Source: Jatrophihabitans sp964252635 (GTDB lineage: Bacteria > Actinomycetota > Actinomycetes > Mycobacteriales > Jatrophihabitantaceae). Taken from it: DNA of 64,000 nt. Within the stretch, counting starts at the first letter, position 1; every line of letters begins with the position of its first letter. Positions 1-8,160 of the stretch are shown in pieces. A model generated the notes under the pieces. That model did no database searches and had not been told where the DNA came from. It worked only from the letters and a program-made list of their open reading frames with translations. The stretch spans positions 1 through 64,000 of the forward strand of contig NZ_CAXUNP010000016.1 of assembly GCF_964252635.1 (NCBI RefSeq), read 5' to 3'. A program made the translations under genes and the position numbers.

Positions 1-596
1 TCCTTCCTCCGGCCCTCGGCCAGAATCAGGTGTCCACCAAAGCGGGTCAAGTGCATAGGTGGCTCACTAAGCGCAGGAACGATTCTGACTGCGAGGGCGC
101 GGCTCCAGCTGGGAAGGGAACTCAGTTGCCATGCAAGCGCCTGGTGACCACCGATCGTTAGTCGCCCACCGTCTGGCCTCAAGAGCCAAGACTCGCGAAA
201 TGCGGTCCGAAGGTCATTTTGCCGCGCCGGGTCCTGCATGTCAGCCCGGTCGACGTCGGTTATGCGGCGGTAGGGCGGCGGACCCAGTATGGCGACCCTG
301 CTGAGCCAAGCCTCAGTCAGGTATTTGCGGAGGTATTCGTGGCGGAAGTACCCGAAGCCCTCGTTTCCCCACTCACGGCCCCAGGTATTCCTAAAGCGGT
401 ACAACGATCCGTCGAAACCCACGACCGTGACCGCGTGGTCCCCGACGTAGCGCTCGTCAGGCGCCGGGAGCTCGAGCAGTCCATTTGAGGCTCCGTAGCA
501 CGATGACCACATCCGGAGATCAACGAAGAGGGCTGGTCGTACCGGGCTCGTCGAGGCCGCCAGCGGTCCCCAAATCCGCAATGAATTCGGCAGCAT
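1..596 (-). CDS. Papain-like (C1 family) cysteine peptidase, C-terminal part, runs off the left edge
   Basis: The minus-strand frame is open from an ATG at 596 to the window edge, about 198 residues. It contains two C1-peptidase hallmarks: the histidine motif DHAVTVVGFDG (about 447-415) and the asparagine motif RFRNTWGREWGNEGF (about 408-364). Before them, NGLLELPAPDERYVG resembles the NGV-LP-P-E-G stretch that precedes the catalytic His in bacterial members. The catalytic Cys motif (G-C-W-A-F) is not present in this frame. The N-terminal part may lie in another frame (520-744), so the gene may be frameshifted. About 115 residues follow the Asn motif and I do not recognise them. Codons such as ATA, CTA, AGG and TTT are commoner than in neighbouring genes, which suggests foreign origin. 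Confidence 0.6.
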   Translation of the reverse strand, partial: MLPNSLRIWGPLAASTSPVRPALFVDLRMWSSCYGASNGLLELPAPDERYVGDHAVTVVGFDGSLYRFRNTWGREWGNEGFGYFRHEYLRKYLTEAWLSRVAILGPPPYRRITDVDRADMQDPARQNDLRTAFRESWLLRPDGGRLTIGGHQALAWQLSSLPSWSRALAVRIVPALSEPPMHLTRFGGHLILAEGRRK

Positions 597-744
597 GCCG
601 GACGGCGCGGTGGTCACCGAGCGCTTCGTAATACGTGGGCAGGTGGGTCCCGACGGTGCCCGCTCGATGGCTCCACAGAGGAAACGTCCATTCACCCGGC
701 AAGCCGTCGAGCTCTTTAGCGCGAACCCATGTCTCGTTCGGCAA
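520..744 (-). pseudogene. Possible displaced N-terminal piece of the C1 peptidase
   Basis: A 74-codon frame starting TTG at 744, in a different frame from the C1-peptidase fragment that follows it. The segment RAKELDGLPGEWT vaguely resembles the AK-DG region downstream of the catalytic Cys in bacterial papain-like enzymes. If so, a frameshift near 540-575 joins it to the next frame. No catalytic Cys motif is seen here either. It could equally be a chance open frame. Confidence 0.25.
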
Positions 745-745
745 C

Positions 746-1225
746 TTAGGACTGATGCCGGCGCATGAATCGCAAAGGCCGACTGTCGATGTCGTCCTGT
801 TCGCCGTCCGACACAGTGACGTCGTCCTCGTTAGCGTGCACAGTCACGCGACGAAGGACCTCCCCGTGTGGGCCGTAGAGGAACCGGACTTCGCCCGGCC
901 TATTCCGTTCCTGTTGTCGCTTCCTCCGCCAGCGGCCCAGATAGGCCGCCGCGGCTGTCGTTAGTGACCCATACAGCTCGCCCTTGATCTCAGAGACGTC
1001 GGGGAGCCACACATAGACCATGTGCCAGAGCGTCGTGCCAGCGCCGTGAACCTCGTCCGGCACGTGAAACGTATCCAAGCCGAACCCAGCGGCTGTGCCA
1101 CGCAGGTCCTGGACGAGCTCCTGCAGATCGTCTGCGGTCGGGTCGTGTGGGTTCGAGCTTTCGACCAGAACGGCGCGGCCTGCGACGAACAGGTCGACTG
1201 GTTCGGCATTGGTCATGGGGTACAT
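746..1225 (-). CDS. Small protein of unknown function upstream of the C1 peptidase
   Basis: A reading frame of 159 residues from ATG 1225; ATG 1216 and ATG 1288 are alternatives, and the 1288 extension is low-complexity. No Shine-Dalgarno site decides the start. I do not recognise the family. The order is an N-terminal alpha/beta part (AGRAVLVESSNP, then DLQELVQDLR), a hydrophobic strand (LWHMVYVWLPDV), a helix ending in the basic run GRWRRKRQQERNR, then VRFLYGPHGEVLRRVTV. This plan and the GPHGEVLRRVTV ending recall the small constant partner proteins of actinobacterial conflict systems (effector-associated components), but that is only an impression. It sits just upstream of the peptidase fragment on the same strand. 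Confidence 0.5.
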   Translation of the reverse strand: MYPMTNAEPVDLFVAGRAVLVESSNPHDPTADDLQELVQDLRGTAAGFGLDTFHVPDEVHGAGTTLWHMVYVWLPDVSEIKGELYGSLTTAAAAYLGRWRRKRQQERNRPGEVRFLYGPHGEVLRRVTVHANEDDVTVSDGEQDDIDSRPLRFMRRHQS

Positions 1226-1469
1226 GCTGGCTGATCGAGACCCCGATCGCGAATGTGTCGTGAGGTTAGTGACCGCGGTCCGGCGCATATTGCTCGCGCA
1301 CCCAACTCAGCGCTCGGCGTCGTCGGACGCACAGAATCGGCGATCTCGAGCGCTGCTCGGTCGGCGAGCCAGCCCAGGGCGGCGAAACGCAGGCATCCGA
1401 GAACGCGACGACCACCACCTGGTCGGAGACACCCGTTGATGCCTTCGACGCCCCATCGTTCGATGCCAG

Positions 1470-2627
1470 TCAGCTGGATTCTGGGTGGATAGTCACTCCC
1501 TGCACCACCCGGTTCACCAGGCCGCCGGGAAAGGGGTTGTCCGGCGTGGCACCGACCGCAAGAGAGAATTGCAGGCCAACGGTTTGGGCGTAGACGACGA
1601 ACGGCAAGGTGAGTAGCACGTCATCGACGTCCTCGAGTCCACCGACCAGTCCGCGCCTCCCCACGACCCTTTCGCCGGTTCCGATGACGAGCACGTGGTC
1701 CGGCCCCATCGCTTGCCCGAGTTCGGCAGCAATGTCTTCGTCGTATAACCGGGTGTACGGGTCGTTGGACAGGTAGACGACGGCCAACGTGCGGTCGTCC
1801 AGCACCGCCTTCGGGCCGTGACGGAACCCCAGAGCAGAGTCGAAGTACGTGACTGTGCGACCCGCGGTGAGTTCGAGCAGCTTGAGAGCCGACTCGTGCG
1901 CCAGGCCGGTCAACGTCCCGCTGCCAAGATAGATGACGCGGTCGTACCCTCGCGCCGCCAGCTCGGTTGCGGTCCGGAAACCGTCGTCCACCGCGTGGGA
2001 TCCGGCCGCGACGAGCTTGTCGACCGCGATGTCGTCCAACACCTGACCTGTCAGGGCAAGCCAGCCAGCTAGCACCATGCTCGTGAAACTTGAGGTCATG
2101 GCGAAGCCCTCGTCGTTGGCCCGTGGCGGCATCAGCAGAACCAGCGAATCGTCCGCGTCCACGCGTTCGCGGTACAACCGGCCTTCGTCGCTGCAGGTGA
2201 TGACGACGTGGCGGACGCTCCGCAGGTGTCGATCAGCGAGTTGGGTGGCGGCGACACTTTCCGGGCTGTCGCCGGAACGGGCGAAAGACACGAGGACGGT
2301 GGGCACGTCCTCGGCGAACACGCCGCGGGGGTTCGACACGATGTCGGTGGTGGGCACGGCGTCGACCCGCCGGCCAAGGGCGCGGGTCAGGGCGGGCGCG
2401 AGGATGTCGCCGACGAACGCGGAAGTTCCCGCACCGGTGAGCACAATACGGCTCTCGCTTGCGTCCAGCAGCGGTGCGAGAAACGCCGTTGCCTGGGGCT
2501 GCCAGGACGCGCCGTCGTGGATTACCTCGCGCCAGAGCTCGGGTTGCTGCCGGATCTCGCGAGTCGTCGCATCGGCGCCCGGCGCGGTGGCGGTGGGAGA
2601 AGGCTCGGACACGGAAGTGCTCCTCAC
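1470..2627 (-). CDS. agaS: SIS-domain sugar isomerase/deaminase (AgaS-like)
   Basis: 385 residues with tandem SIS (phosphosugar isomerase) domains. The first has IVLTGAGTSAFVGD and VLVSFARSGDSPESV; the second has VIYLGSGTLTGLAHESALKLLELTAGRTV and the FRHGPKAVLDD segment that holds substrate residues in this family. Length and the GAGTS/HGP motifs fit AgaS, which deaminates and isomerises galactosamine-6-phosphate to tagatose-6-phosphate. GlmS-like and FrlB-like enzymes share the fold, so the substrate is inferred from neighbours. GTG 2627 overlaps the upstream stop as GTGA, implying translational coupling; it is the last gene of the operon. Confidence 0.85.
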   Translation of the reverse strand: MRSTSVSEPSPTATAPGADATTREIRQQPELWREVIHDGASWQPQATAFLAPLLDASESRIVLTGAGTSAFVGDILAPALTRALGRRVDAVPTTDIVSNPRGVFAEDVPTVLVSFARSGDSPESVAATQLADRHLRSVRHVVITCSDEGRLYRERVDADDSLVLLMPPRANDEGFAMTSSFTSMVLAGWLALTGQVLDDIAVDKLVAAGSHAVDDGFRTATELAARGYDRVIYLGSGTLTGLAHESALKLLELTAGRTVTYFDSALGFRHGPKAVLDDRTLAVVYLSNDPYTRLYDEDIAAELGQAMGPDHVLVIGTGERVVGRRGLVGGLEDVDDVLLTLPFVVYAQTVGLQFSLAVGATPDNPFPGGLVNRVVQGVTIHPESS

Positions 2628-3910
2628 TGGGATGGACTGCAGGCGCGTGCGTAGTCGCGCAGGACGTCACGGACGTGGTCGACCGCGAGGTCGCGGGCGG
2701 TGGCCAGGAGGACGCCTTCCCGCACGCGGGCGTACTGCTTAGGCAGGAATGCGCTCAGCAGCGGCAGAGGGATCTCGATCTGATCGAGGTTCGCGAACAG
2801 GACGTCAACCGCAGCGACGATCCGATCGTCGGGCCAGTAGTAACGCAGCCGGTCGCTGTAGCTGTAGCGGCGGGCCAATCGCTGCGTCTCGGCGTCACCG
2901 GGGTAGTACCCGTCCCACCAGTGCGGATCCGCGACCATGGTTTGTTCCACCACTTCGGGCAACCGGGATCGCCGAGGGCCAGTCACCAGCTCGTTCTCGA
3001 TCGCCGCCAACGCGAACAGGGCCTCGCGCAGGGCGAAGGTCAACCCCGGTCCGACCTTGAGAACCGCCCAGTGGTCGGCAACCAGGGCAGTCAGCCGTTC
3101 CACGGTCTGATAGTCGGTCGAATGCGCTTCGAAGACGGTGTGGGGAGCGTCGTCGAGCACCGTCCGCAGCTCGACCGTTGATGTCCGGTCGTAATCAACC
3201 ACGCGGGTCGAATCGAACTCGACTCCCGGCTGAACGACCAGGGCCATGACCCGAGCCCACGCGTCGTCGAGGCCGGCGACGTCGAAGGCCTCGCGGTGCG
3301 CAGCCAGGGTCGCCCGCGCGGCCGCCGCCGATGTCGGTTGCAAAGCCGTGATTGCGTGGTGGGCACCGCCCGGGACCGGCACCTCGGTGCCGATGACGTA
3401 CATGGGCACTGGCCCGTCGCCCCGTCGTCCGGCTGCGCGCTCGGCGACGCGTGCCAACTGCACCGATCGTGCCGCGACGACGTCGTCGGCTAGCTCGGGC
3501 GGGTCGTCCTCGCACGCCATGCTGCAGTCGAGGTGGATCTTGTCGTAGCCCGCCTCGACGTAGGCGACAACAAGTTCCTCGGCTCGGCTCATCGCCGTCT
3601 CTGCGGGTAGACCCCGCCAGGTGTTGGGGCCCAGATGGTCACCGCCCAGCACGACGCGGTCACGGGGCAGACCCACCTGATCGGCCAGACCGTGCACGAG
3701 ATCGCGGAACTGCGCCGGAACCAGTCCCGTGTACCCGCCGAATTGGTCAACCTGGTTGCTGGTCGCCTCGATCAGGGCCGTGGTGCCGTCCGCGACCGCC
3801 TGCGCCACCCCAGCCCGCAGTACCAGCGGGTGCGCCGAGCACACCGAGGTGATTCCGACAGCCTCGCCGGCCTTCTGGCGGCGCACGATCTCGAGCAGCG
3901 TGTCGTTCAC
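2624..3910 (-). CDS. gatZ: D-tagatose-bisphosphate aldolase non-catalytic subunit family (GatZ/KbaZ-like)
   Basis: 428 residues, the usual length for GatZ/KbaZ. Recognisable family segments are GITSVCSAHPLVLRAG, ALIEATSNQVDQFGGYTG, VVLGGDHLGPNTWR and DKIHLDCSMACEDDP. The family was defined as the stabilising subunit of tagatose-1,6-bisphosphate aldolase; some reconstructions assign it a tagatose-6-phosphate kinase role. No catalytic GatY/KbaY-type class II aldolase is visible in the window, so the protein either acts alone or with a partner elsewhere. It overlaps the ROK kinase gene by four bases (ATGA) and the SIS gene by GTGA. Confidence 0.88.
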   Translation of the reverse strand: MNDTLLEIVRRQKAGEAVGITSVCSAHPLVLRAGVAQAVADGTTALIEATSNQVDQFGGYTGLVPAQFRDLVHGLADQVGLPRDRVVLGGDHLGPNTWRGLPAETAMSRAEELVVAYVEAGYDKIHLDCSMACEDDPPELADDVVAARSVQLARVAERAAGRRGDGPVPMYVIGTEVPVPGGAHHAITALQPTSAAAARATLAAHREAFDVAGLDDAWARVMALVVQPGVEFDSTRVVDYDRTSTVELRTVLDDAPHTVFEAHSTDYQTVERLTALVADHWAVLKVGPGLTFALREALFALAAIENELVTGPRRSRLPEVVEQTMVADPHWWDGYYPGDAETQRLARRYSYSDRLRYYWPDDRIVAAVDVLFANLDQIEIPLPLLSAFLPKQYARVREGVLLATARDLAVDHVRDVLRDYARACSPSQ

Positions 3911-4851
3911 GGACCGTTCCTCTTCGTCGTGATGGCGGTCGAGGCGGGCCGCGCTGCCTCAAGTGCCCGTTGGGCGAGCAATGCCGCACCCACTCGACCG
4001 GCGTCAGCGCCGAGGGCCGACGCGACGATCCGCGGCTCGCGTTGCATCCGCACGAGGCGATGGACCTGGGTGCGAAGCGGATCGATGAGCCGATCACCGG
4101 CGCGGGACAGCCCGCCACCGATGACGACGACCTCGGGTGCGAGCAGGCCGGCGTAGATAACGATCCCGCGAGCTATTGCCGCGACTGCGTCGTCCCACAC
4201 CTGCACGGCGACGTTGTCACCTCGGTCGGCGGCGGCCAGGACGTCGACCGCACCGCGCACCGGCGTGCCAGTCGCGCGTGTGTAGCGGCGGGCGATCGCG
4301 GAGGCGGACGCGACGGCCTCGAGGCAACCGTGGGCGCCGCAGACACAGTCCTCGGCGCCGGCGACGTCGACGTGGCCGAGTTCACCACCGTACGGATTGG
4401 TCAGCATCCGACCCTCGACGACCATCGCGCCGGAGATGCCCGCCCCGATCGGCAGGAACAGCAGGTCGTCGACGTCGTGGCCCGCACCGACTGTCCGTTC
4501 AGCGAGTCCGCCGGCCCGTACGTCGTGGCCGAATCCCACGGGTACGCCGGTGCGCTCACCGACCAGGTCGCGGAAACGAACGTCGCGCCAACCGATGTTC
4601 TCCGAGTACCGAGCGACGCCGGCAGCGTCGTCGACGAGACCGGGGACGACCAGGCCCACGGCCGCTGCTTCTCCGGACCGGTCGCACAACTCCACGACCA
4701 CGTCCAAGACCGCTTCCACCGCGGCTGGCGGATCGTCCGCGGGAATGGGCCGGCGGACGACCTCGTCAGAGGCGCGCGGCGGGCCGGACCCGACGCTGCC
4801 TTTGATGGCGGTTCCACCCACATCAACGGCGACCAGCGTCGGTGCGTTCAC
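3907..4851 (-). CDS. ROK-family sugar kinase
   Basis: 314 residues. The N-terminal phosphate motif is VAVDVGGTAIKGSV. The ROK signature with the zinc-binding CxCGxxGCxE motif is complete (CVCGAHGCLE), preceded by the PYGGELGHVD segment that carries the Glu-x-x-His. These residues are those of active hexose/amino-sugar kinases. Together with the SIS and GatZ-like proteins it probably phosphorylates an imported galactose-type amino sugar, but glucokinase or GlcNAc kinase activity is not excluded. Both ends overlap neighbours by four bases. Confidence 0.88.
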   Translation of the reverse strand: MNAPTLVAVDVGGTAIKGSVGSGPPRASDEVVRRPIPADDPPAAVEAVLDVVVELCDRSGEAAAVGLVVPGLVDDAAGVARYSENIGWRDVRFRDLVGERTGVPVGFGHDVRAGGLAERTVGAGHDVDDLLFLPIGAGISGAMVVEGRMLTNPYGGELGHVDVAGAEDCVCGAHGCLEAVASASAIARRYTRATGTPVRGAVDVLAAADRGDNVAVQVWDDAVAAIARGIVIYAGLLAPEVVVIGGGLSRAGDRLIDPLRTQVHRLVRMQREPRIVASALGADAGRVGAALLAQRALEAARPASTAITTKRNGP

Positions 4852-5681
4852 TTGACGCTACCGGCGAGCAGGCCGCTCACGATGAAGCGGTTGAGCAGCA
4901 GGACGATGACGGCGGGCACAGCGACGGCGATGATGCCACTCGCGCTGAGCATCGTGTACGGCACGACGTGCCGGCCCTGCAACGCTGCGATCGCGACCGT
5001 GAGCGGCTGCGTCGAAGAATCGCTGGACAGCACGAGCGGGAACAGGAACTGCGCCCACGCGAACAGGAAGGTGATGATCGCGGTGGAAATGATTCCGGGT
5101 AGGGCGAGGGGCAGCACGATACGCCCGAGCACCTGCAACCGACTCGCGCCGTCGATCTGGCCCGCCTCCTCGAGGGCGACCGGCAGACTCGCCATGTAGT
5201 TCTGCAGGATCCATGTAGCCAGCGGCAGGAACCCGGAAACGTATACGAGCACGATGCCGGTGTACGTGTTCACCAGGTGCACGCTGGCGAGGATCCGGAA
5301 GAGGGGGATGAGCGTCGTGTACGGCGGGAACGCCATGGTCGCAAGAACGACGCCGAACAAGAACGCTCGGCCGCGGAAGCGGATCCGAGCGAACGCGTAA
5401 GCCGCGAGCGTCGCGAGCACGACCGTGATGACCGTGGCGAACAAGCACTCGACCATGATGTTCAGCGTCGAGCGGCGGATCGACGAGGGCAGGCTGCCTG
5501 AGCCGGACAACAGCGCCGAGTAGTTGTGCACCGTCGGCGTGGGCGGCACGTAATGCGAGGGTCTCGCTGCATTCTGTGCATTCGTCTGCAGGCTGGAGTT
5601 GAGAGCCCAGTACAACGGGAACAGCGACCACACCAGAATCAGGACAACGCCAACCCAGCGGCCCCACTGGTGGCGGGCCAT
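4848..5681 (-). CDS. Carbohydrate ABC transporter permease (MalG type)
   Basis: 277 residues with six hydrophobic segments, starting with WVGVVLILVWSLFPLYWAL. The cytoplasmic EAA loop is EEAGQIDGASRLQVLGRIVLPLALPG, which contacts the ATPase in CUT1 importers. Second permease of the sugar-import operon; its ATG (5681) touches the stop of the upstream permease. No dedicated ATPase gene lies in the operon, so a shared MsiK-type ATPase encoded elsewhere is likely, as is common for CUT1 systems in actinomycetes. Confidence 0.92.
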   Translation of the reverse strand: MARHQWGRWVGVVLILVWSLFPLYWALNSSLQTNAQNAARPSHYVPPTPTVHNYSALLSGSGSLPSSIRRSTLNIMVECLFATVITVVLATLAAYAFARIRFRGRAFLFGVVLATMAFPPYTTLIPLFRILASVHLVNTYTGIVLVYVSGFLPLATWILQNYMASLPVALEEAGQIDGASRLQVLGRIVLPLALPGIISTAIITFLFAWAQFLFPLVLSSDSSTQPLTVAIAALQGRHVVPYTMLSASGIIAVAVPAVIVLLLNRFIVSGLLAGSVK

Positions 5682-6619
5682 CAGAACTCCACCTTCCGGT
5701 AGACGAGCTTGGTGATGATCAGGCCGAGGACGATCGTGGCGATTGTGATCACCAACGACAATGCGTATCCCTCACCGAAATCGAGGTTCTGGAAACTGAC
5801 GAAGTAGGTCTGCTCGGTGACCGAGGCGCCGGCGGCTGCGGCGCCATTGAGGATGTACGGCTGGTCGAACACGTTGAGCGTCTGTACCAACGCTTGAACC
5901 ATCGCGATCGCGATACCGGGCCGAGCGAGGGGCAGGGTGACCCGCCAGAACGTCGACCAGGGTGAGCTGCCGTCCAGTGTCGCGGCCTCGTACAGATCGC
6001 CCGGGATGTTCTGCAAACTGGCCAGGACCAGAAGGACCGATAGGGGCGTCAACTGCCACACCTGGACGAGTTCGATGAGCAAAACGGTCTGGATCCGATG
6101 CTCACCGAGGAACACGTGATAGTGGTCGAACACACCTACCGATGTGAGCAAGCTGTTGAGGAAACCACTGTTGGAATCGAAGATCCCACTCCACACAACG
6201 CCCTCAACCACACCTGGCAGCGCCCACGGCAGGACCATGACCGCGATGACGACGGCCCGGCCGCGGAACGGTCGCTGCAAGACCACGGCCATGGCCACGC
6301 CCAGCACCGTCGTCAGCGCAATGCCTACGAGCACGTACAGGAGCGTGTTCCACATGCTGTCGCGAATGGTCGGGTCACTGAACAGACGGCGGTAGTTGTC
6401 CAGGCCGTTGAACCGCACCGGCGGGTACAGCGGCTGTACTTTGAAGAACGACTCCACGATGGTGAAGCCCGCCGGCAGCAGGGCCAGCAGCAGGATGAAT
6501 ATCGTGAGCGGCGAGACCAGTGCGTAGGGAAGCAGGTCGAAGTGTCGCTTTGGACGGCCGTCGCGTGGTGTGCGACCCCGGGTTGAAGCGGCCGGGGCCG
6601 AAGCGGTGTGCGCGGTCAT
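5681..6619 (-). CDS. Carbohydrate ABC transporter permease (MalF type)
   Basis: 312 residues with a cytoplasmic basic N terminus (TRGRTPRDGRPKRHF) and six membrane segments beginning near residue 33. The EAA motif is YEAATLDGSSPWSTFWRVTLP. Typical CUT1 first permease, pairing with the MalG-type protein downstream. It lies 27 bp after the binding-protein gene on the same strand. Confidence 0.92.
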   Translation of the reverse strand: MTAHTASAPAASTRGRTPRDGRPKRHFDLLPYALVSPLTIFILLLALLPAGFTIVESFFKVQPLYPPVRFNGLDNYRRLFSDPTIRDSMWNTLLYVLVGIALTTVLGVAMAVVLQRPFRGRAVVIAVMVLPWALPGVVEGVVWSGIFDSNSGFLNSLLTSVGVFDHYHVFLGEHRIQTVLLIELVQVWQLTPLSVLLVLASLQNIPGDLYEAATLDGSSPWSTFWRVTLPLARPGIAIAMVQALVQTLNVFDQPYILNGAAAAGASVTEQTYFVSFQNLDFGEGYALSLVITIATIVLGLIITKLVYRKVEF

Positions 6620-6646
6620 GGACGGTCCTTTCGGCGGCCGCGTTGG

Positions 6647-7972
6647 TCAGGCATCTTTGGCCAGCTTCCGGGCCGTGGACGCCATTGAGTTCAACGCCGC
6701 CTGCACCGACTCCGACCCGGCCGCTGCCGCGTGCAGGTTGGAGTACACCGCCCGGGAGAACTCGGGATACCAGGACGGCGAGCCTCCGGGGAACGCCGGC
6801 CGGGCGCTGTTGCGCAGCAGCTCGCTGAGCACGCCGCCGCCGCTGAGGGCTTTGGCCTGGATCAGCTTCGTGACACCGGCGGTGCGCGAAGGCAAGAAGT
6901 AGCCCGACAGCACCCGAGACGACCCCTGGCCGCCCGCGAACCCCGCCTGCACGTCCGGCTGGGTCACCCACTGGATGAACTTCGCCGCGGCCTGCGGGTA
7001 CTTCGCCAGCTTCGGGATCCCCAGGCCGTCAGGGTTGCTGACGTTGCCCGCGGTGGCGCTGACGCCCGGCGTACGGAGGTAGGCGACCTTCCCGGTGACG
7101 GTCGACGAGTCCCGCACGTTGTAGAGACTGCCGACGTTCCCGGAGTAATCACCGAACACGCTCGCGACCTGGCCCTTGGCCATCAGCGTCGCCTGCCCCT
7201 GCGTGTCAGACACGTTGATATTGCCCGGCGGCACAAGACCCTTACGAATCGCGTCGACCATCCACTGAGCCGCGCGGTGACCAGCTGAGCCGGTTGCCGT
7301 GAACTGCGGGCGCTGCTTCGCGTCGAGCACGGAACCGCCGAACGCCGCGGTGGTTTGGTACCAATACGTCGACAGGCCCTCGGCGGCGGCGAACGGGATG
7401 TCGAGGGGGTACTTGACGACCCCGGCGGCCTTGATCTTCTTGAGGTCGTCGGTGTACCGGCTGATGGTCGTCGGCATCGTGGTGATCCCGGCCTTCCGGA
7501 ACACCGCCGTGTTGACCGTGGTCACGAGAAACGACGCGTCGAAAGGAACCCCGATGAGGTGACCGCCGACCTCGAACGAACGCAGCTGCGGCATCGTCGA
7601 ACGCAACTGGTCGGCGTCGAGCAGAGTCTCCATCGGGTAAAACCACTTCAGCCGGGCCAGTTGTCCCACCCGCGACCAGTCGACATCGGTGACATCGGCG
7701 AAATAGGTGTTCGCCACCGCCGACGTAGCAATCTTGGTCTGCAGACTGTCGAAGTCGACCGTCGTCCAGTTCACCTTGATGCCGGTCTGCTTGGTGAACT
7801 CGGCGAGTGTGCTGGCGGGTGGAGCAGGGAAGAAGTCGGCAACCGTGATGGTGACGCCCCGTGTGCGCGAGGATGGTTGCGGCCCGGAGCACGCGGCGAG
7901 GACCAACAGCACGGTCGCCACGAGCGTGAGAACCGTTGCGACGCGCCGGCTCCGACACCAGACCAAGGACAT
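6647..7972 (-). CDS. Extracellular sugar-binding lipoprotein (CUT1)
   Basis: 441 residues from ATG 7972. The start was chosen because it begins directly before a lipoprotein signal: basic SRR, hydrophobic core VATVLTLVATVLLVL, lipobox LAAC. A longer frame to 8089 adds an unlikely Cys/Trp-rich leader that covers the promoter region. The mature part has the fold-typical segments VTITVADFFPAP, ADVTDVDWSRVGQLARLKWF and a C-terminal WVTQPDVQAGFAGGQGSSR. It is the substrate receptor for the two downstream permeases. Substrate is inferred (galactose-type amino sugar or its oligomers) from the catabolic genes. Confidence 0.85.
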   Translation of the reverse strand: MSLVWCRSRRVATVLTLVATVLLVLAACSGPQPSSRTRGVTITVADFFPAPPASTLAEFTKQTGIKVNWTTVDFDSLQTKIATSAVANTYFADVTDVDWSRVGQLARLKWFYPMETLLDADQLRSTMPQLRSFEVGGHLIGVPFDASFLVTTVNTAVFRKAGITTMPTTISRYTDDLKKIKAAGVVKYPLDIPFAAAEGLSTYWYQTTAAFGGSVLDAKQRPQFTATGSAGHRAAQWMVDAIRKGLVPPGNINVSDTQGQATLMAKGQVASVFGDYSGNVGSLYNVRDSSTVTGKVAYLRTPGVSATAGNVSNPDGLGIPKLAKYPQAAAKFIQWVTQPDVQAGFAGGQGSSRVLSGYFLPSRTAGVTKLIQAKALSGGGVLSELLRNSARPAFPGGSPSWYPEFSRAVYSNLHAAAAGSESVQAALNSMASTARKLAKDA

Positions 7973-8070
7973 GCAGTCGAGGCTCACACGACGGTTGGCC
8001 CAGGGGCAACAGGTGCGCGTCCACTGGACGGCGAACGCGCACGATAGGACCAGCGGCTCGGTCAAACGCT

Positions 8071-8093
8071 CACCGTTCTGCGCGTTCACGGTG
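8071..8093. promoter_or_regulatory. Candidate DeoR operator between binding-protein and regulator genes
   Basis: CACCGT and ACGGTG form a perfect 6-bp inverted repeat around a GCGC-centred spacer of 11 bp. It lies in the divergent intergenic region, about 100 bp upstream of the binding-protein start and 68 bp before the regulator start. Position and symmetry fit a repressor site; binding is inferred. Confidence 0.35.
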
Positions 8094-8147
8094 TCATAGG
8101 CCGGTCGTCGCCCGAGCGGACGCGCCCAGCCGCAGCGCTGCTGGTGC

Positions 8148-8153
8148 TACCGT
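8148..8153 (+). promoter_or_regulatory. -10 box (TACCGT) of a leaderless DeoR transcript
   Basis: TG-C-TACCGT resembles an extended -10 element and ends 7 nt before the GTG start at 8161, so the transcript would begin at or next to the start codon. There is no Shine-Dalgarno site. Confidence 0.4.
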
Positions 8154-8160
8154 CCCGAGT

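Noticed and set aside
1289..1469. Plus-strand frames around 1095-1492
   Set aside because: Arg/Ser-rich products typical of chance frames; nothing recognisable lies in this 180-bp gap.
7973..8089. Extended N terminus of the sugar-binding lipoprotein
   Set aside because: It would put 39 Cys/Trp-rich residues before the lipoprotein signal and cover the divergent promoter region and palindrome.
7936..8160. Extended N terminus of the DeoR regulator at 8161
   Set aside because: The DeoR domain starts directly at GTG 8161, and the upstream frame overlaps the divergent binding-protein gene.
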